In this document: positions 13,301-28,101 of the stretch, in pieces | How positions within the stretch are numbered: the stretch's first letter is position 1 | How the letters are laid out: each line of letters opens with the position of its first letter | NCBI GenBank assembly: GCA_933228895.1 | Contig: OW121856.1 | Span: 17,067,805-17,131,804 of the forward strand | Source of the DNA: Platycnemis pennipes | Lineage: Eukaryota > Arthropoda > Insecta > Odonata > Platycnemididae | Direction: 5' to 3' | Length of the DNA stretch: 64,000 nt | The notes under the pieces: model-generated | What the model saw: the letters and a program-made list of their open reading frames with translations, nothing else | What the model was told of the DNA's origin: nothing | The model's database searches: none | Position numbers and translations under genes: made by a program

Positions 13301-16300
13301 TTTTGTTGGATGAATATCATTGTGGAGCGAATGCGCTTAAATAGGATTTATTTATTTCACCCTGAAATTTTGCATTTTTTTCGTTGAACTGTTCTAAAAT
13401 GAAGCAATGGCGTCAGTTATAAGTAAAAAACATCAGTATACGAAAATTCTGTTGGGAGAATTTCATTTTTGAGCGAACGCCCTGTGGTAGGATTTATTTA
13501 TTTCACCCTGATGTTTTGCATTATATCGGTGAACTGTTATAAAATGAGGCGATGGCGTCAATTATAGGTAAAAAAACAGCTGTATAAAAAAATTTAGTTG
13601 GAACAATTTCATTTTTGAGCGAAAGTCTCTAAATAGGATTTATTTATTTCACCATGAAATTTTGAATTATTACCGTGAAGTGTTATACAATGAGGCGATG
13701 GCGTCAATTGTAGATTTAAAAAACTATATAAAATAATTAAGTAGGAAGAACTTCATTTTTGATCGAACGCCTCTAAATGGGATTTATATTTTTCACCCTG
13801 CAATTTTGCATTATTTCGGTGTCATGTTATACAATGAGTCGATGGCGTCAATTAAAGGTAAAAAGCAGCTGTTTAAAAAAATTTAGTTATAAGAATTTCA
13901 TTTTTGAGCAAACGCCTTTAAATAGGATTTATTTATTTCACCTTGAAATTTTGCATTATTTCGGTGAACTTATAAAGTGAGGATGGCGTTATTTATAGGT
14001 AAAAAAACAGGTGTATGAAAAAATTTAGTTGGAAGAATTTAATTTTTGAGCGAACGCCTCTAATTAGGATTTATTTATTTCACCCTAATATTTCGCATTA
14101 TTTCGGTGAACTGTTATAAAATGAGGCGATGGCGTCAATTATAGGTAAAAAAAACAGCGGTATAAAAAAAAATTGTTGGAAGAATTTCATTTTTGAGCAA
14201 ACGCCTCTAAATAAGATTTATTTATTTCACCCTGCAATTTTGCATTATTTCGATGCTGTTATAAAATGAGGCAATGGCGTGAATTATAGGTAAAAATACA
14301 TATGTATAAAAAAATTTAGTTCGATGAATTTCATTTTTTAACTAAAGTCTCTAAAAAGAAATTATTTTTTTCACCCTGACATTTTGCATTATTTTCGGTG
14401 AACTTTATAAAATGGGGCGAGGACGTCAATTTTAGGTATTATAGGCCAAAAAACAGATGTTTAAAAAAATTCTGTGAGAAGAATTTCATTTTTGAGCGAA
14501 CGTGCTTAAATAGGATTTATTTATTTCACCCTGAAATTTTGCATTATTTTCGTTGAACTGTTATAAAATAAAGCGATGGCGTCAATTTTAAGTAAAAAAC
14601 ATCTGTATAAAAAAATTTTGTTGGGAGAATTTCATTTTTAAGCGAACGCCTTGTGGTAGAATATATTTATTTCACCCTGAAGTTTTACATTATTTCGGTG
14701 AACTGTTATAAAATGAGGCGATGACGTCTATTATAGGTAAAAAAACAGCTGTATAAAAAAATTTTGATGGATGAATATCAATATTTAACCCACGCCTCTC
14801 ATAGTGTCTATTTATTTCACCCTGAAATTTTGCATTATTTTGGTGAACTGTTATAAAATGAGGCGATGGCGTTAATTATAGGTAAAAAAACAGCTGTATA
14901 AAAAAAATTTGTTGGAAGAATTTCATTTTTGAGCGAACGCCTCTAAGAAGGATTTATTTATTTCACCCGGTTTTTTGCATTATTTCGGTGAACTGTTATA
15001 AAATGAGGCGATGGCATGAATTATAGGTAAACAAACAGATGTATAAAAAAAAATTTAGTTGGAAGAATTTCATTTTTTAACGAACGCCTCTAAATAGGAT
15101 TTATTTTTTTCACTCTGAAATTTTGCAGTTTTTCGGTGTACTGTTATAAAATGAGTCGTAGGCGTCAATAATAGGTAGAAAAACATCTGTATAAAAAAGT
15201 TTATTTGGAAGAATTACATTTTTGAGCGAACAACTCGGAGTAGAATTCATTTATTTTACCCTAAATTTTGTAATATTTCTGTGACTGTGTTAAATATGGT
15301 GACGACGTCACGCGAACGCCTCTAAGAAGGATTTATTTATTTCACCCGGTTTTTTGCATTATTTCGGTGAACTGTTATACAATGAGTGGATGGCGTCAAT
15401 TATAGGTTACAAAAACAGCGGTATAAAAAAAATTTGTTGGAAGAATTTCATTTTTGAGGGAACCCCTTGAAAAAAGAATTATTTATTTCACCCTACAATT
15501 TTGCATTATTTCGGTGAACTGTAATAAAATGAGGCGATGGCGTGAATTATAGGTAAAAAAACTGATTTATAAAAAAATTTAGTCGGAAGACTTTCAATTC
15601 TCAGCAATCGTCTCTAACTAGAAATTATTTATTTCACCCTGAAATTTTGCATTATTTTCGGTGAACTGTTATAAAATGAGGCGAGGACGTCAAGTATAGG
15701 TATAACAGGTCAAAAAACAGATGTATAAAAAAATTTTTTGGAAGAATATCATTTTTGAGCGAATGCGCTTAAATAGGATTTATTTATTTAACCCTGAAAT
15801 TTTGCATTATTTTCGTTGAACTGTTATAAAATGAAGCGATGGCGTCAATTATAAGTAAAAAACATCTGTATTAAAAAGTTCTGGTGGGAGAATTTCATTT
15901 TTGAGCGAACAACTTTAAGTAGGAAGTTATTTCACCCTAAAGTTTTACATTATTTCGGTGAACTGTTATAAAATGAGGCGTTGGCGTAAATTATTGGTGA
16001 AAAAGAGCTGTATAAAAAAATTTAGTTGGAAGAATTTCATTTTTGAGCGAACGCCTTTAAATATGGTTTATTTATTTCACCGTGTAATTTTCCATTATTT
16101 TGGTTAACTGTTATAAAATGAAGCGATGGCGTCAATTATACGTAAAATTCAGCTGTAAAAAAACGTAGTTGGAAGAATTTCATTTTTGAGCGAACGCCTT
16201 GTGGTAGGATTTATTTATTTAACCCTGAAGTTTTGCATTATATCCGGGAACTCTTATAAAATGAGGCGAATTCGTGAAATTTAGGTAAAAAAACAGCTGT

Positions 16301-19099
16301 ATAAAAAAATGTAGTTGGAAGAATTTCATTTTAGAACGAATACCATTGAGTAGGATTTAATTATTTCACCATGAAATTTTGCATTACTTCGATGAACTGT
16401 TACATAATGAGGCGATGGCGTCAACTATAGGTATAAAAAACTGTGTAATCATTTTAGTTGGGAGAATTTGATTTTTGAGCGAAAGCCTTTAAGTAGGATT
16501 TATTTGTTTCACCCAGAATTTTTGCATTATTTCTGTGAACTGTTATAAAATGAAGTGGCGTCAATTATTGGATAAAATAGAACTGTATAATAATATTTAG
16601 GTGGAAGAATTTAATTTTTGAGCGAATCCCTCAAAAAAGGAGTTATTTATTTCACACTGAAAGTTTGCATTATTTCGGCGAACTGTTATAAACTGAGGCG
16701 ATGGCGTAAATTATAGATAAAAAACAGCTGTATAAAAAAATTTGTTGGAATAATTTCATTTTTTATCGAACACCTCTAAACAGGATTTATTTATTTCACC
16801 CTGAAATTTTGCATTATTTCGGTGATCTCTTATAAAATAAGGCGATGGCGTCAATTCTAGGTAAAAAACAGCTGTATAAAAAATTTAGTGGGAAGAATTC
16901 CATTTCTTAGCGAACGCCTCTAAATGGGATTTATTTATTTCAACCTGAAATTTTGCATCATTTCGGTGAACTATTACAAAATAAGGCAATGGAGTATACT
17001 ATAGTAAAAAAACAGCTGTTTAAAAAAATCTAGTTGAAAGAATTTCATTTTTGAGGTAACGCCTTTTAGAAGGATATACTTATTTCACCCTGAAATTATG
17101 CATTATTTCGTTGCACTGTTATAAATAATGGCGATGGCGTAAATTACAGGTAAAAAAACAGGTGTATAAAAAATTTTAGCTTGAAGAATTTGATTTTTGA
17201 GCGAGTCTCTAAAAAGGATTTATTTATTTCACCCTGAAATTTTGCATTATTTTCGTTGAACTGTTATAAAATGATGTGATGGCTACAATTATAAGTAAAA
17301 ATATCTGTATAAAAAAATTCTATCGGGAGAATTTCATTTTTGAGCGAACGCCTTTAAGTAGGAACTATTTATTTCACCCTAAAGTTTTTCATTATTTCGG
17401 TGAACTGTTATAAAATGAGGCGTAGGCGTAAATTATTGATGAAAAAGAGCTGTATAAAAAAATTTAATTGGAAGAATTTCATTTTTGGGCAAACGCCACT
17501 AAGTAGGATTGATTTATTTCACCCTGTAATTTTGCAATATTTCAGTGATCCGGTAAAAAATGTCGCGATGGCGTCAATTATAGTAAAAAACACAGCTTTA
17601 TAAAAAAATTTAGTTAGAAGAATTTCATTTTTGTTCGAACGCCTCTAAATATGATTTATTTATTTCACCCTAAATTTTGCATTATTTTGGTAAACTTTTA
17701 TAAAATAAAGGGATGGCGTCAATTATACGTAACAATCAGCTGTAAAAAAAATGTAGTTGGAAGAATTTCATTTTTGAGCAAACGTCTCTAAGTAGGATTT
17801 ATTAATTTCACCCAGAAATTTGTCATTATTTTCAGTGAACTTATAAAATGAGGTGATGGCGTCAATTTTACGTAAAAAATCAGCTGTATAAAAAAATTAA
17901 GTAGGATGAATTAAATTTATGAGCGAACGCTTCTAAGTAGGATTTATTAGTTTCACCCTGAAATTTAGCATTTTTTTCGGTGAACTGTTATAAAATGAGG
18001 CAATGGCGTCAATTTTAGGAAAAAAATGTGCTTTTAAAAAAAATTGAAATGGAAGTATTTCATTTTTGCACGTACGACTCTAAGTAGGATTTATTTTTTT
18101 CACCCTGAAATTTCGCATTATTTATGTGCACTGTTATAAAAAGAGTCGATGGCGTATTACAGGTAAAAACAACAGCGGTATAAAAAAATGTGTTGGATGA
18201 ATTTCATTTTTGAGCGAACGCCTCTAATTAGGATTTTTTTATTTCACCCTGCAATTTTGCATTATTTCGGTAAACTGTTATAAAATGAGGGGATGGCGTG
18301 AATTTTAGGTAAAAATAACAGATGTATAAAAAAATTTAGTTCGAAGAATTTCATTTTTGAGCAAATGTCTCTTAAAAGAAATTATTTATTTCACCCTGAA
18401 ATTTTCCATTATTTTCGGTGAACTGTTATAAAATAAGGCGTGGACGACAATTATAGGTATTATAGGTCAAAAAACAGATGTATAAAAAAATTCTGTTGGA
18501 AGAATTTCATTTTTGAGCGAACGCCTCTAAATAGGATTTATTTATTTCACCCTGAAATTTTGCAATATTTAGATGAACTGTTATAAAATGAGGCGTTGGC
18601 GTAAATTATTGGTGAAAAAGAGCTGTATAAAAAAACTTACTTGCAAGAATTTCATTTTTGTTCGAATGCCTCTAAATTTGATTTATTTATTTCACCCTGA
18701 AAGTAAGCATTAATTTGGTTACCTGTTATAAAATGAAGCGATGGCGTCAATTATATTTTAAAATCAGCTGAATAAAAAAATTTTTTTGAGAGAATTTCAT
18801 TTTTTAACGAACGCCTTGTGGTAGGATTTATTTATTTCAACCTTAGGTTTTGCATTATTTCGGTGAACCGTTTTAAAATGAGTCAATAACGTCTATTATA
18901 GGTAAAAAAACAGCTGTATAAAAAAATTTAGATGGAAGAATATCATTTTTTAACCCACGCCTCTAATAGTCTTTATTTATTTCACCCTGAAATTTTGCAT
19001 TATTTGGGTGAACTGTTATAAAATGAGGCGATGGCGTCAATTATTGGTAAAAAAACAGATGTATAAAAAAAATTTGGTTGGAAGAATTTCATTTTTTAA
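10391..19099 (+). repeat. Satellite, diverged monomers with weak order
   Basis: Monomer types from elsewhere in the window recur, but no long unit repeats at a constant spacing that I could follow. Types from the 1568-bp unit reappear at about 10718-11300. Near 15309 a monomer is cut short by about 60 bp, where GACGACGTCA meets CGCGAACGCCTC. The following monomer, with the unusual CACCCGGTTTTTTGC at 15343, repeats one at 14964, 379 bp upstream. Nothing gene-like is visible. Confidence 0.8.
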
Positions 19100-19770
19100 C
19101 GAACGCCTCTAAATAGGATTTATCTTTTTCACCCTGAAATTTCACATTATTTCGGTGAACTGTTATAAAATGAGGCGATGGCGTCAATTATAGGTAAAAA
19201 AACATCGGTATCCAAAAATTTATTTAGAAGAATTAAATTTTTGAGCGAACATCTCCGAGTAGGGTTTATTTGTTTACCCTAAATTTTGTATAATTTCTGA
19301 CTGTTGTAAATATGGCGACGACGTCAATGATAGGTAAAAAACAGCGGTATAAATAAATTTAATTGGAAGAATTTAATTTTTGAGTGAACGCCTTTAAGTA
19401 CGATTTAATAATTTCATGTTGAAATTCATAATGAAACGCCTCTAAATAGGATTTATCTTTTTCACCCTGAAATTACACATTATTTCGGTGAACTTTTATA
19501 AAATGAGTCGTAGGCGTCAATTATAGGTAAAAAAAACATCGGTATCCAAAAATTTATTTAGAAGAATTAAATTTTTGAGCGAACATCTCCGAGTAGGGTT
19601 TATTTGTTTACCCTAAATTTTGTATTATTTCTGACTGTTGTAAATAAGGCGACGACGTCAATGATAGGTAAAAAACAGCGGTATAAATAAATTTAATTGG
19701 AAGAATTTAATTTTTGAGTGAACGCCTTTAAGTACGATTTAATTATTTCATGTTGAAATTTACTTTATTT
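19100..19770 (+). repeat. 333-bp tandem duplication of a short-monomer subfamily
   Basis: TATCTTTTTC at 19121 and 19454, and ATCTCCGAGT at 19251 and about 19584, are 333 bp apart, with near identity between. The duplicated block contains a subfamily in which the monomer is shortened by about 10 bp around GTATAATTTCTGACTGTTG and carries GGCGACGACGTCAATGATAG. The join at about 19420-19440 leaves a strongly truncated monomer (ATTCATAATGAAACGCC). Members of this subfamily also occur near 15280, 20790, 23720, 29020, 35290, 38050 and 40220. Confidence 0.8.
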
Positions 19771-22700
19771 TGGTGGTGTTATAAAATGAGGCGATAGCGA
19801 ACATTAGAGGTATGAAACCAGCTGTGTAAAAAAATTTAGTTTTAAGAATTTCATTTTTGAGCTAACGCCTTTAAATGGGATTTATTTATTTCACCTTGAA
19901 ATTTTGCATTATGTCGGGTACCTATTATAAAATGAGGCGATTGCGTCAATTATCGGTAAAAAAACAGCGGTATAAAAAAATTTGTAGGAAGAATTTCATT
20001 TTTGAGCGAACGCCTCTAAATAGGATTTATTTATTTCAAACCTGCAATTTTGCATTATTTCGGTGAACTGTTATAAAATGGGGCGATGGTGGGAATTATA
20101 AGTAAAAAAACAATGTATAAAAAAATTAATTAGGAAGAATTTCATTTTTCAGCAAACGTCTCTAAATAGAAATTATTTATTTTACCCCAAAAATTTGCAT
20201 TACTTCGATGAACTGTTATATAATGAGGTGATGGCGTCAATTATAGGTAAAAAAAACAGCGGTATTAAAAAATTTGTTGGAAGAATTTCATTTTTGAGCG
20301 AACGCGCTTAATAGGATTTATTTATTTCACCCTAAAATTTTGCATTACTTCGATGAACTGTTAGATAATGAGGTGATGGCGTCAATAATTGATAAAAAAA
20401 GAGCTGTATAAAAAAATTTTGTTGGGAGTATTTAATTTTTGAGCGAACGCCTTCTGGTAGGATATATTTATTTCACCCTGAAGTTTTGCATGATTTCGGT
20501 GAACTGTTACAAAATGAGGCGATGACGTCTATTATAGGTAAAAAAACAGCTGTATTAAAAAAAAATTAGATGGATGAGTATCAATTTTTAACCCACGCCT
20601 CTAATAGTGTTTATTTATTTCACCCTGAAATTTTGCAGTATTACGGTGTACTGTTATAAAATGAGTCGTAGGTGTCAATTATAGGTAAAAAAACATCGGT
20701 ATAAAAAAATTTATTTGGAACAATTACATTTTTGAGCGAACATCTCGGAGTAGGATTCATTTATTTAACCTAAATTTTGTAATATTTCTGTGACTGTTAT
20801 AAATAAGGTGACGACGTCAATGACAGGTAAAAAACAGCGGTATAAAAAAATTTACTTAGAAGAATTTCATTTTTGGTCAAACGCCTTTAACTACGATTTA
20901 ATTATTTCATCTTGAAATTCTTTAATGAAATGCTTTATTTTGGTGAAGTGTTATAAAATGAGGCGATAGCGACAATTTTAGGTAAAAAATCAGCTGTGTA
21001 AAAAAATTTAGTTGTAAGAATTTCATTTTTGAGCTAAAGCCTCTAAATAGGATTTATTTATTTCACCTTGAAATTTTGCAAAATTTCGGTGAACTGTTAT
21101 AAAATGAGGCGATGGCGTCAATTATAGGTAAAAAAACAGCTGTATAAAAAAATGTAGTTGGAAGACTTTAATTTTTGAACGAACGCCTCTAAATAGGATT
21201 TATTTATTACACCCTAAAATTTTACACAATTTCGGTGAAATGTTATAAAATGAGGCGATGGCGTCAATTATAGGTAACAAAAACAACGGTATAAAAAAAA
21301 TTTTTGGAAGAATTTCATTTTTGAGGGAACCCCTCGAAAAAAGATTTATTTATTTCACCCTGCAATTTTGCATTATTTCGGTGAACTGTTATAAAATGAG
21401 GCGATGGCGTGAATTTTAGGTAAAAAAAACAGATTTATTAAAAAATTTAGTTGGAAGTATATAATATCTCAGAAAACGTCTCTAACTAGAAATTATTTAT
21501 TTCACCCTGAAATTTTGCATTATTTTCGGTGAACTGTTATAAAATGAGGCGAGGACGTCAATTATAGGTATTATAGGTCAAAAAACAAATGTATAAAAAA
21601 ATTCTGTTGGAAGAATTTCATTTTTCAGCGAACGCCTCTAAATAGGATTTATTTATTTCACCCTGAAGTTTTTCATTATTTCGGTGAACTATTATAAAAT
21701 GAAGCGTTGGCGTACATTATTGGAGAAAAGACCTGTATAAAAAAATTTAGTTGGAAGAATTTCATTTTTTAACGAACGCCTCTAGACGCAATGTATTGAT
21801 TTCACCCTGAAATTTTGCATTACTTCGATGAACTGTTATACAATGAGGTGATGGCGTCAATTATTGATAAAAAACAGCAGTATAAATAAATTTTGTTGGA
21901 AGAATTTAATTTTTGAGCGAACCCCTAAAAAAAAGATTTATAAATTTCACCATGAAGGTTTGCATTATTTCGGTGTACTGTAATAAACTGAGGGGATGGT
22001 GTAAATTATACGTAAAAAATAGCCGTATAAAAAAATTTAGTTGGAAGAATTTCATTTTTTAACGAACGCCTCTAAACACGATGTATTTATCTCACCCTGA
22101 AATTTTGCATTATTTCGGTGAATTGTTATAAAATGAGACGATGGCGTAAATTATAGGTAAAAAAACAGCGGTATTAGAAAAATTGTTGAAAGAATTTCAT
22201 TTTTCAGCGAACGACTCTAAATAGGATTTATTTATTTCACCCTGCAATTTTGCATCATTTCGGTGAACTGTTATAAAATGAGGCGATGGCGTAAATTCAA
22301 GGAAAAAAACACATGTATAAAAAAAAATTAGTTGGAAGAATTTCATTTTTCAGCAAAGGTCATTAAAGAGAAATTATTTATTTCACCGCGAAATTTTGCA
22401 TTATTTTCGGTGAACTGTTATAAAATTAGGCGATGGCGTCAATTTTACGTAAAAAATCAGCTGTATAAAAAAATTTAGTAAAATGAATTACATTTTTTAG
22501 CGAACATCTCTGAATAGGATTTATTTATTTCACCTTGAAAATATGCATTTTTTTCGTTGAACTGTTATAAAATGTGATGGCTTCAATTTTAGGTAAAAAA
22601 TCAGCTGTATAAAATAATTTAGTTGGAAGAATTTCATTTATGAGCGAACGCTTCTAAGTAGTACTTATTAGATTCACCCTGAAATTTATAATTTTTTTCG

Positions 22701-25129
22701 GAGAACTGTTATAAAATGAGGCGATGGCGTCAATTCTAGGTAAAAAATCTGCTTTTTAAAAAAATTTAAAGGGATGAATTTCATGTTTGCGCGAACGCCT
22801 CTAAATAGGATTTATTTATTTCACCCTGCAATTTTGCATTATTCCGGTGAACTGTTATAAAATGAGGCGATGGCGTTAATTATAGGTAAAAAAAAACAAT
22901 GTTAAAAAAAATTTAATTCGAAGAATTTCATTTTTGAGCAAATGTCTCTAAAAAGAAATTATTTATTTCACCCTGAAATTTTGCATTAAATTCGGTGAAC
23001 TGTTAAAGAATGAGGCGAGGACGTCAACTATAGGTATTATAAGGTCAAAACACAGATGTATAAAAAAATTCTGTTGGAAGAATTTCATTTTTAAGCGACC
23101 GCGCTTAAAAAGGTATTATTTATTTCACCCTGAAATTTTGTATTATTTTCGTTTAACTGTTATAAAATGAAGCGATGGCCTCAATTATAAGTAATAAACA
23201 TCTGTTGAAAAAAATTTTGTTGGAAGAATTTCATTTTTGAGCGAACGCCTTGTGGTAGGATTTTTTTATTTCACTCTGAAATTTTGCATTATTTCGGTGA
23301 ACTGTTATAAAATGAGGTGATGACGTCTATTATTGGTAAAAAAACTGCTGTATAATAAAATTTAGATGGAAGAATACCATTTTTTATCCCACGCCTCCAA
23401 TAGTCTTCATTTATTTCACCCTGAAATTTTGCATTTCTTCGGTGAACTGTTATAAAATGAGACGATGGCGTCAATTATAGGTAAAAAAGCAGCGGTATAA
23501 AAAAAATTTGTTGGAAGAATTTCATTTTTTAACGAACGCCTCTGAATAGGATTTATTTTTTCACACTGGAATTTTGCAGTATTTCGGTGTACTGTTATAA
23601 AATGAGTCCTAGGCGTCAATTATAGGTAGAAAAACATCTGTATAAAAATTTTATTTGGAAGAATTACATTTTTGAGCGAACAACTCGGAGTAGGATTCAT
23701 TTATTTTACCCTAAATTTTGTAATATTTCTGTGACTGTTTTAAATATGGTGACGACGTCAATGATGGGTAAAAAACAGCGGTATAAAAAAATTTACATAG
23801 AAGAATTTCATTTTTGAGCAAACTCCTTTAAGTACGATTTAATTATTTCATCTTGAAATGTTGCTTTATTTTGGTGAAGTGTTATAAAATGAGGCGATAG
23901 CGACAATTATAGGTAAAAAATCAGCTGTGTAAAAAAATTTAGTTGTAAGAATTTCATTTTTGAGCTAACGCCTCTAAATAGGATTTATTTATTTCACCCT
24001 GAAATTTTGCAATATTTCGGTGAACTGTTATAAAATGAGGCGTTGGCGTAAATAATTGGTGAAAAAGAGCTGTATAAAAAAACTTACTTGGAAGAATTTC
24101 ATTTTTATTCGAGTGCCTCTAAATTTGATTTATGTATTTCACCGTGAAAGTTTGCATTATTTTGGTTACCTGTTATAAAATGAAGCGATGGCGTCAATTA
24201 TATTTTAAAATCAGCTGAATAAAAAAATTTTGTTGGGAGAATTTCATTTTTTAACGAATGCCTTGTGGTAGGATTTATTTATTTCAACCTGTGGTTTTGC
24301 ATTATTTCGGTGAACTGTTATAAAATGAGTCAATGACGTCTATTGTAGGTAAAAAAATACAGCTGTATAAAAAAATTTAGTTGGAACAATTTAATTTTTG
24401 AGCGAACGCCTCTAAATAGGATTTATTTATTTCACCCTGAAATTTTGCATTATTTTGGTAAACTGTTATAAAATAAAGGGATGGCGTCAATTATACGTAA
24501 AAATCAGCTGAAAAAAAATGTAGTTGGAAGAATTTCATTTTTGAGCAAACGTCTCTAAGTAGGATTTATTAATTTCACCCAAAAATTTGTCATTATTTTC
24601 GGTGAACTTATAAAATGAGGTGATGGCTCCAATTTTGTGTAAAAAATCAGCTGTATAAAAATATTTAGTAGGATGAATTTCATTTTTTAGCAAACATCTC
24701 TAAATAGGATTTATTTCTTTCACACTGAAAATATGCATTTTTTTCGTTGAACTGTTATAAAATGAGGTGATAGCTTCAATTTTAGGTAAAAAATAACTGT
24801 ATAAAATAATTTAGTTGGAAGAATTTTATTTATGGGCGAACGCCTCTAAGTAGGATTTATTAGTTTCACCCTGAAATTTAGCATTTTTTTCGGTGAACTG
24901 TTATAAACTGAGGCGATGGCGTCTATTTTAGGTAAAAAATCTGCTTTTTAAAAAAATTTAAATGGAAGAATTTCATTTTTGCACGTACGACTCTAAGTAG
25001 GATTTATTTTTTTCACCCTGAAATTTCGCATTATTTATGTGTACTGTTATAAAATGACGCGATGGCGTATTACAGGTAAAAACAACAGCGGTATTAAAAA
25101 AATGTGTTGGATAAATTTCATTTTTGAGC
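19771..25129 (+). repeat. Satellite, mixed monomer order
   Basis: The block is continuous monomers without a gene. The segment 22790-23190 resembles 10380-10760 monomer for monomer, so it looks like a diverged copy of the same region. Near 20910 a monomer has a small insertion (GAAATTCTTTAATGAAATGC). Confidence 0.8.
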
Positions 25130-25740
25130 GAACGCCTCTAAGTAGGATTTATTTATTTCACCCTGCAATTTTGCAGTATTTCGGTGAACTGTTATAAAAT
25201 GAGGCGATGGCGTGAATTATAGGTAAAAAAACAGATGTATAAAAAAATTTAGTTCGAAGAATTTCATTTTTGAGCAAATGTCTCTTAAAAGAAATTATTT
25301 ATTTCACCCTGAAATTTTGCATTATTTTCGGTGAACTGTTATAAATTGAGGCGAGGACGTCCATTATAGGTATTATAGGTCAAAAAACAGATGTATAAAA
25401 AAATTCTGTTGGAAGAATTTCATTTTTGAGCGAACGCCTCTAAATAGGATTTATTTATTTCACCCTGAAATTTTGCAGTATTTCGGTGAACTGTTATAAA
25501 ATGAGGCGATGGCGTGAATTATAGGTAAAAAAACAGATGTATAAAAAAATTTAGTTCGAAGAATTTCATTTTTGAGCAAATGTCTCTTAAAAGAAATTAT
25601 TTATTTCACCCTGAAATTTTGCATTATTTTCGGTGAACTGTTATAAATTGAGGCGAGGACGTCCATTATAGGTATTATAGGTCAAAAAACAGATGTATAA
25701 AAAAATTCTGTTGGAAGAATTTCATTTTTGAGCGAACGCC
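25130..25740 (+). repeat. Two-monomer duplication, 302-bp offset
   Basis: The marker GCAGTATTTCGG occurs at 25173 and 25475, 302 bp apart, and the flanking two monomers are nearly identical. The offset exceeds 292 bp because one of the two monomers carries the insertion that changes TATAGGTAAAAAA to TATAGGTATTATAGGTCAAA. Confidence 0.85.
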
Positions 25741-28101
25741 TCTAAATAGGATTTATTTATTTCACCCTGAAATTTTGCAATATTTCGGTGAACTATTATA
25801 AAATGAGGCGATGGCGTGAATTATAGGTAAAAGAACAGATGTATAAAAAAATTTAGTTCGAAGAATTTCATTTTTGAGCAAATGTCTCTTAAAAGAAATT
25901 ATTAATTTCACCCTGAAATTTTTCATTATTTTCGGTGAACTGTTATAAAATAAGGCGAGGACGACCATTATAGGTATTATAGGTCGAAAAAGAGCTGTAT
26001 AAAATAACTTACTTGGAAGAATTTCATTTTTGTTCGAACGCATCTAAATATGATTTTTTTATTTCACCCTGAAATTTTGCATTATTTTGGTAAACTGTTA
26101 TAAAATAAAGGGATGGCGTCAATTATACGTAAAAATCAGCTGTTAAAAAATGTAGTTGGAAGAATTTCATTTTTGAGCAACCGTCTCTAAGTAGGATTTA
26201 TCAATGTCACCCTCAAATTTGTCATTTTTTTCGGTGAACTAATAAAATGAGGTGATGGCGTCAATTTTACGTAAAAAATCTGCTGTATAAAAAAATTTAG
26301 TAGGATGAATTTCATTTTTTAGCGAACATCTCTAAATAGGATTTATTTATTTCACACTGACTATATGCATTTTTTTCGTTGAACTGTTATAAAATGAGGC
26401 GATGGCTTCAATTTTAGGTAAAAAAAAGCTGTATAAAATAATTTAGTTGGAAGAAATTTATTTATGAGCGAACGCCTCTAAAGAGGATTTATTAGTTTCA
26501 GCCTGAAATTTAGCATTTTTTTCGGTGAACTGTTATAAAATGAGGCAATGGCGTCAATTTTAGGTAAAAAATCTGCTTTTAAAAGAAATTTAAATGGAAG
26601 AATTTCATTTTTGCACGTACGACTCTAAGTAGGATTTATTTTTTTCACCTTGAAGTTTCGCATTATTTATGTGTACCGTTATAAAATGAGGCGATTGCGT
26701 ATTACAGGTAAAAACAACAGCGGTATAAAAAAAATGTGTTGGATGAATGTCATTTTTGAGCGAACGCCTCTAAGTAGGATTTATTTATTTCACCCTGCAA
26801 ATTTGCATTATTTCGGTAACCTGTTATAAAATGAGGGGATGGCGTGAATTATAGGTACAAAAACAGATGTATAAAAAAATTTGTTCGAAGAATTTCATTT
26901 CTGAGCAAATGTATCTTAAAAGAAATTATTTATTTCACCCTGAAATTTTGCATTATTTTCGGTGAACTGTTATAAAATAAGGCGAGGACGACAATTATAG
27001 GTATTATAGGTCAAAAAACAGATGTATAAAAAAATTCTGTTGGAAGAATTTCATTTTTGAGCGAACGCCTCTAAATAGGATTTATTTATTTCACCCTGAA
27101 ATTTTGCAATATTTCGGTGAACTATTATAAAATGAGGCGATGGCGTGAATTATAGGTAAAAGAACAGATGTATAAAAAAATTTAGTTCGAAGAATTTCAT
27201 TTTTGAGCAAATGTCTCTTAAAAGAAATTATTAATTTCACCCTGAAATTTTTCATTATTTTCGGTGAACTGTTATAAAATAAGGCGAGGACGACCATTAT
27301 AGGTATTATAGGTCGAAAAAGAGCTGTATAAAATAACTTACTTGGAAGAATTTCATTTTTGTTCGAACGCATCTAAATATGATTTTTTTATTTCACCCTG
27401 AAATTTTGCATTATTTTGGTAAACTGTTATAAAATAAAGGGATGGCGTCAATTATACGTAAAAATCAGCTGTTAAAAAATGTAGTTGGAAGAATTTCATT
27501 TTTGAGCAACCGTCTCTAAGTAGGATTTATCAATGTCACCCTCAAATTTGTCATTTTTTTCGGTGAACTAATAAAATGAGGTGATGGCGTCAATTTTACG
27601 TAAAAAATCTGCTGTATAAAAAAATTTAGTAGGATGAATTTCATTTTTTAGCGAACATCTCTAAATAGGATTTATTTATTTCACACTGACTATATGCATT
27701 TTTTTCGTTGAACTGTTATAAAATGAGGCGATGGCTTCAATTTTAGGTAAAAAAAAGCTGTATAAAATAATTTAGTTGGAAGAAATTTATTTATGAGCGA
27801 ACGCCTCTAAAGAGGATTTATTAGTTTCAGCCTGAAATTTAGCATTTTTTTCGGTGAACTGTTATAAAATGAGGCAATGGCGTCAATTTTAGGTAAAAAA
27901 TCTGCTTTTAAAAGAAATTTAAATGGAAGAATTTCATTTTTGCACGTACGACTCTAAGTAGGATTTATTTTTTTCACCTTGAAGTTTCGCATTATTTATG
28001 TGTACCGTTATAAAATGAGGCGATTGCGTATTACAGGTAAAAACAACAGCGGTATAAAAAAAATGTGTTGGATGAATGTCATTTTTGAGCGAACGCCTCT
28101 A
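25665..28101 (+). repeat. 1.1-kb duplication at 1329-bp offset
   Basis: The blocks at about 25665-26772 and 26994-28101 appear identical or nearly so; for instance the sequences at 25762-26043 and 27091-27372 are the same throughout. Between them lies a 220-bp spacer of different monomers. The 1329-bp offset is about nine monomers. The high identity implies recent duplication or homogenisation. Confidence 0.9.
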
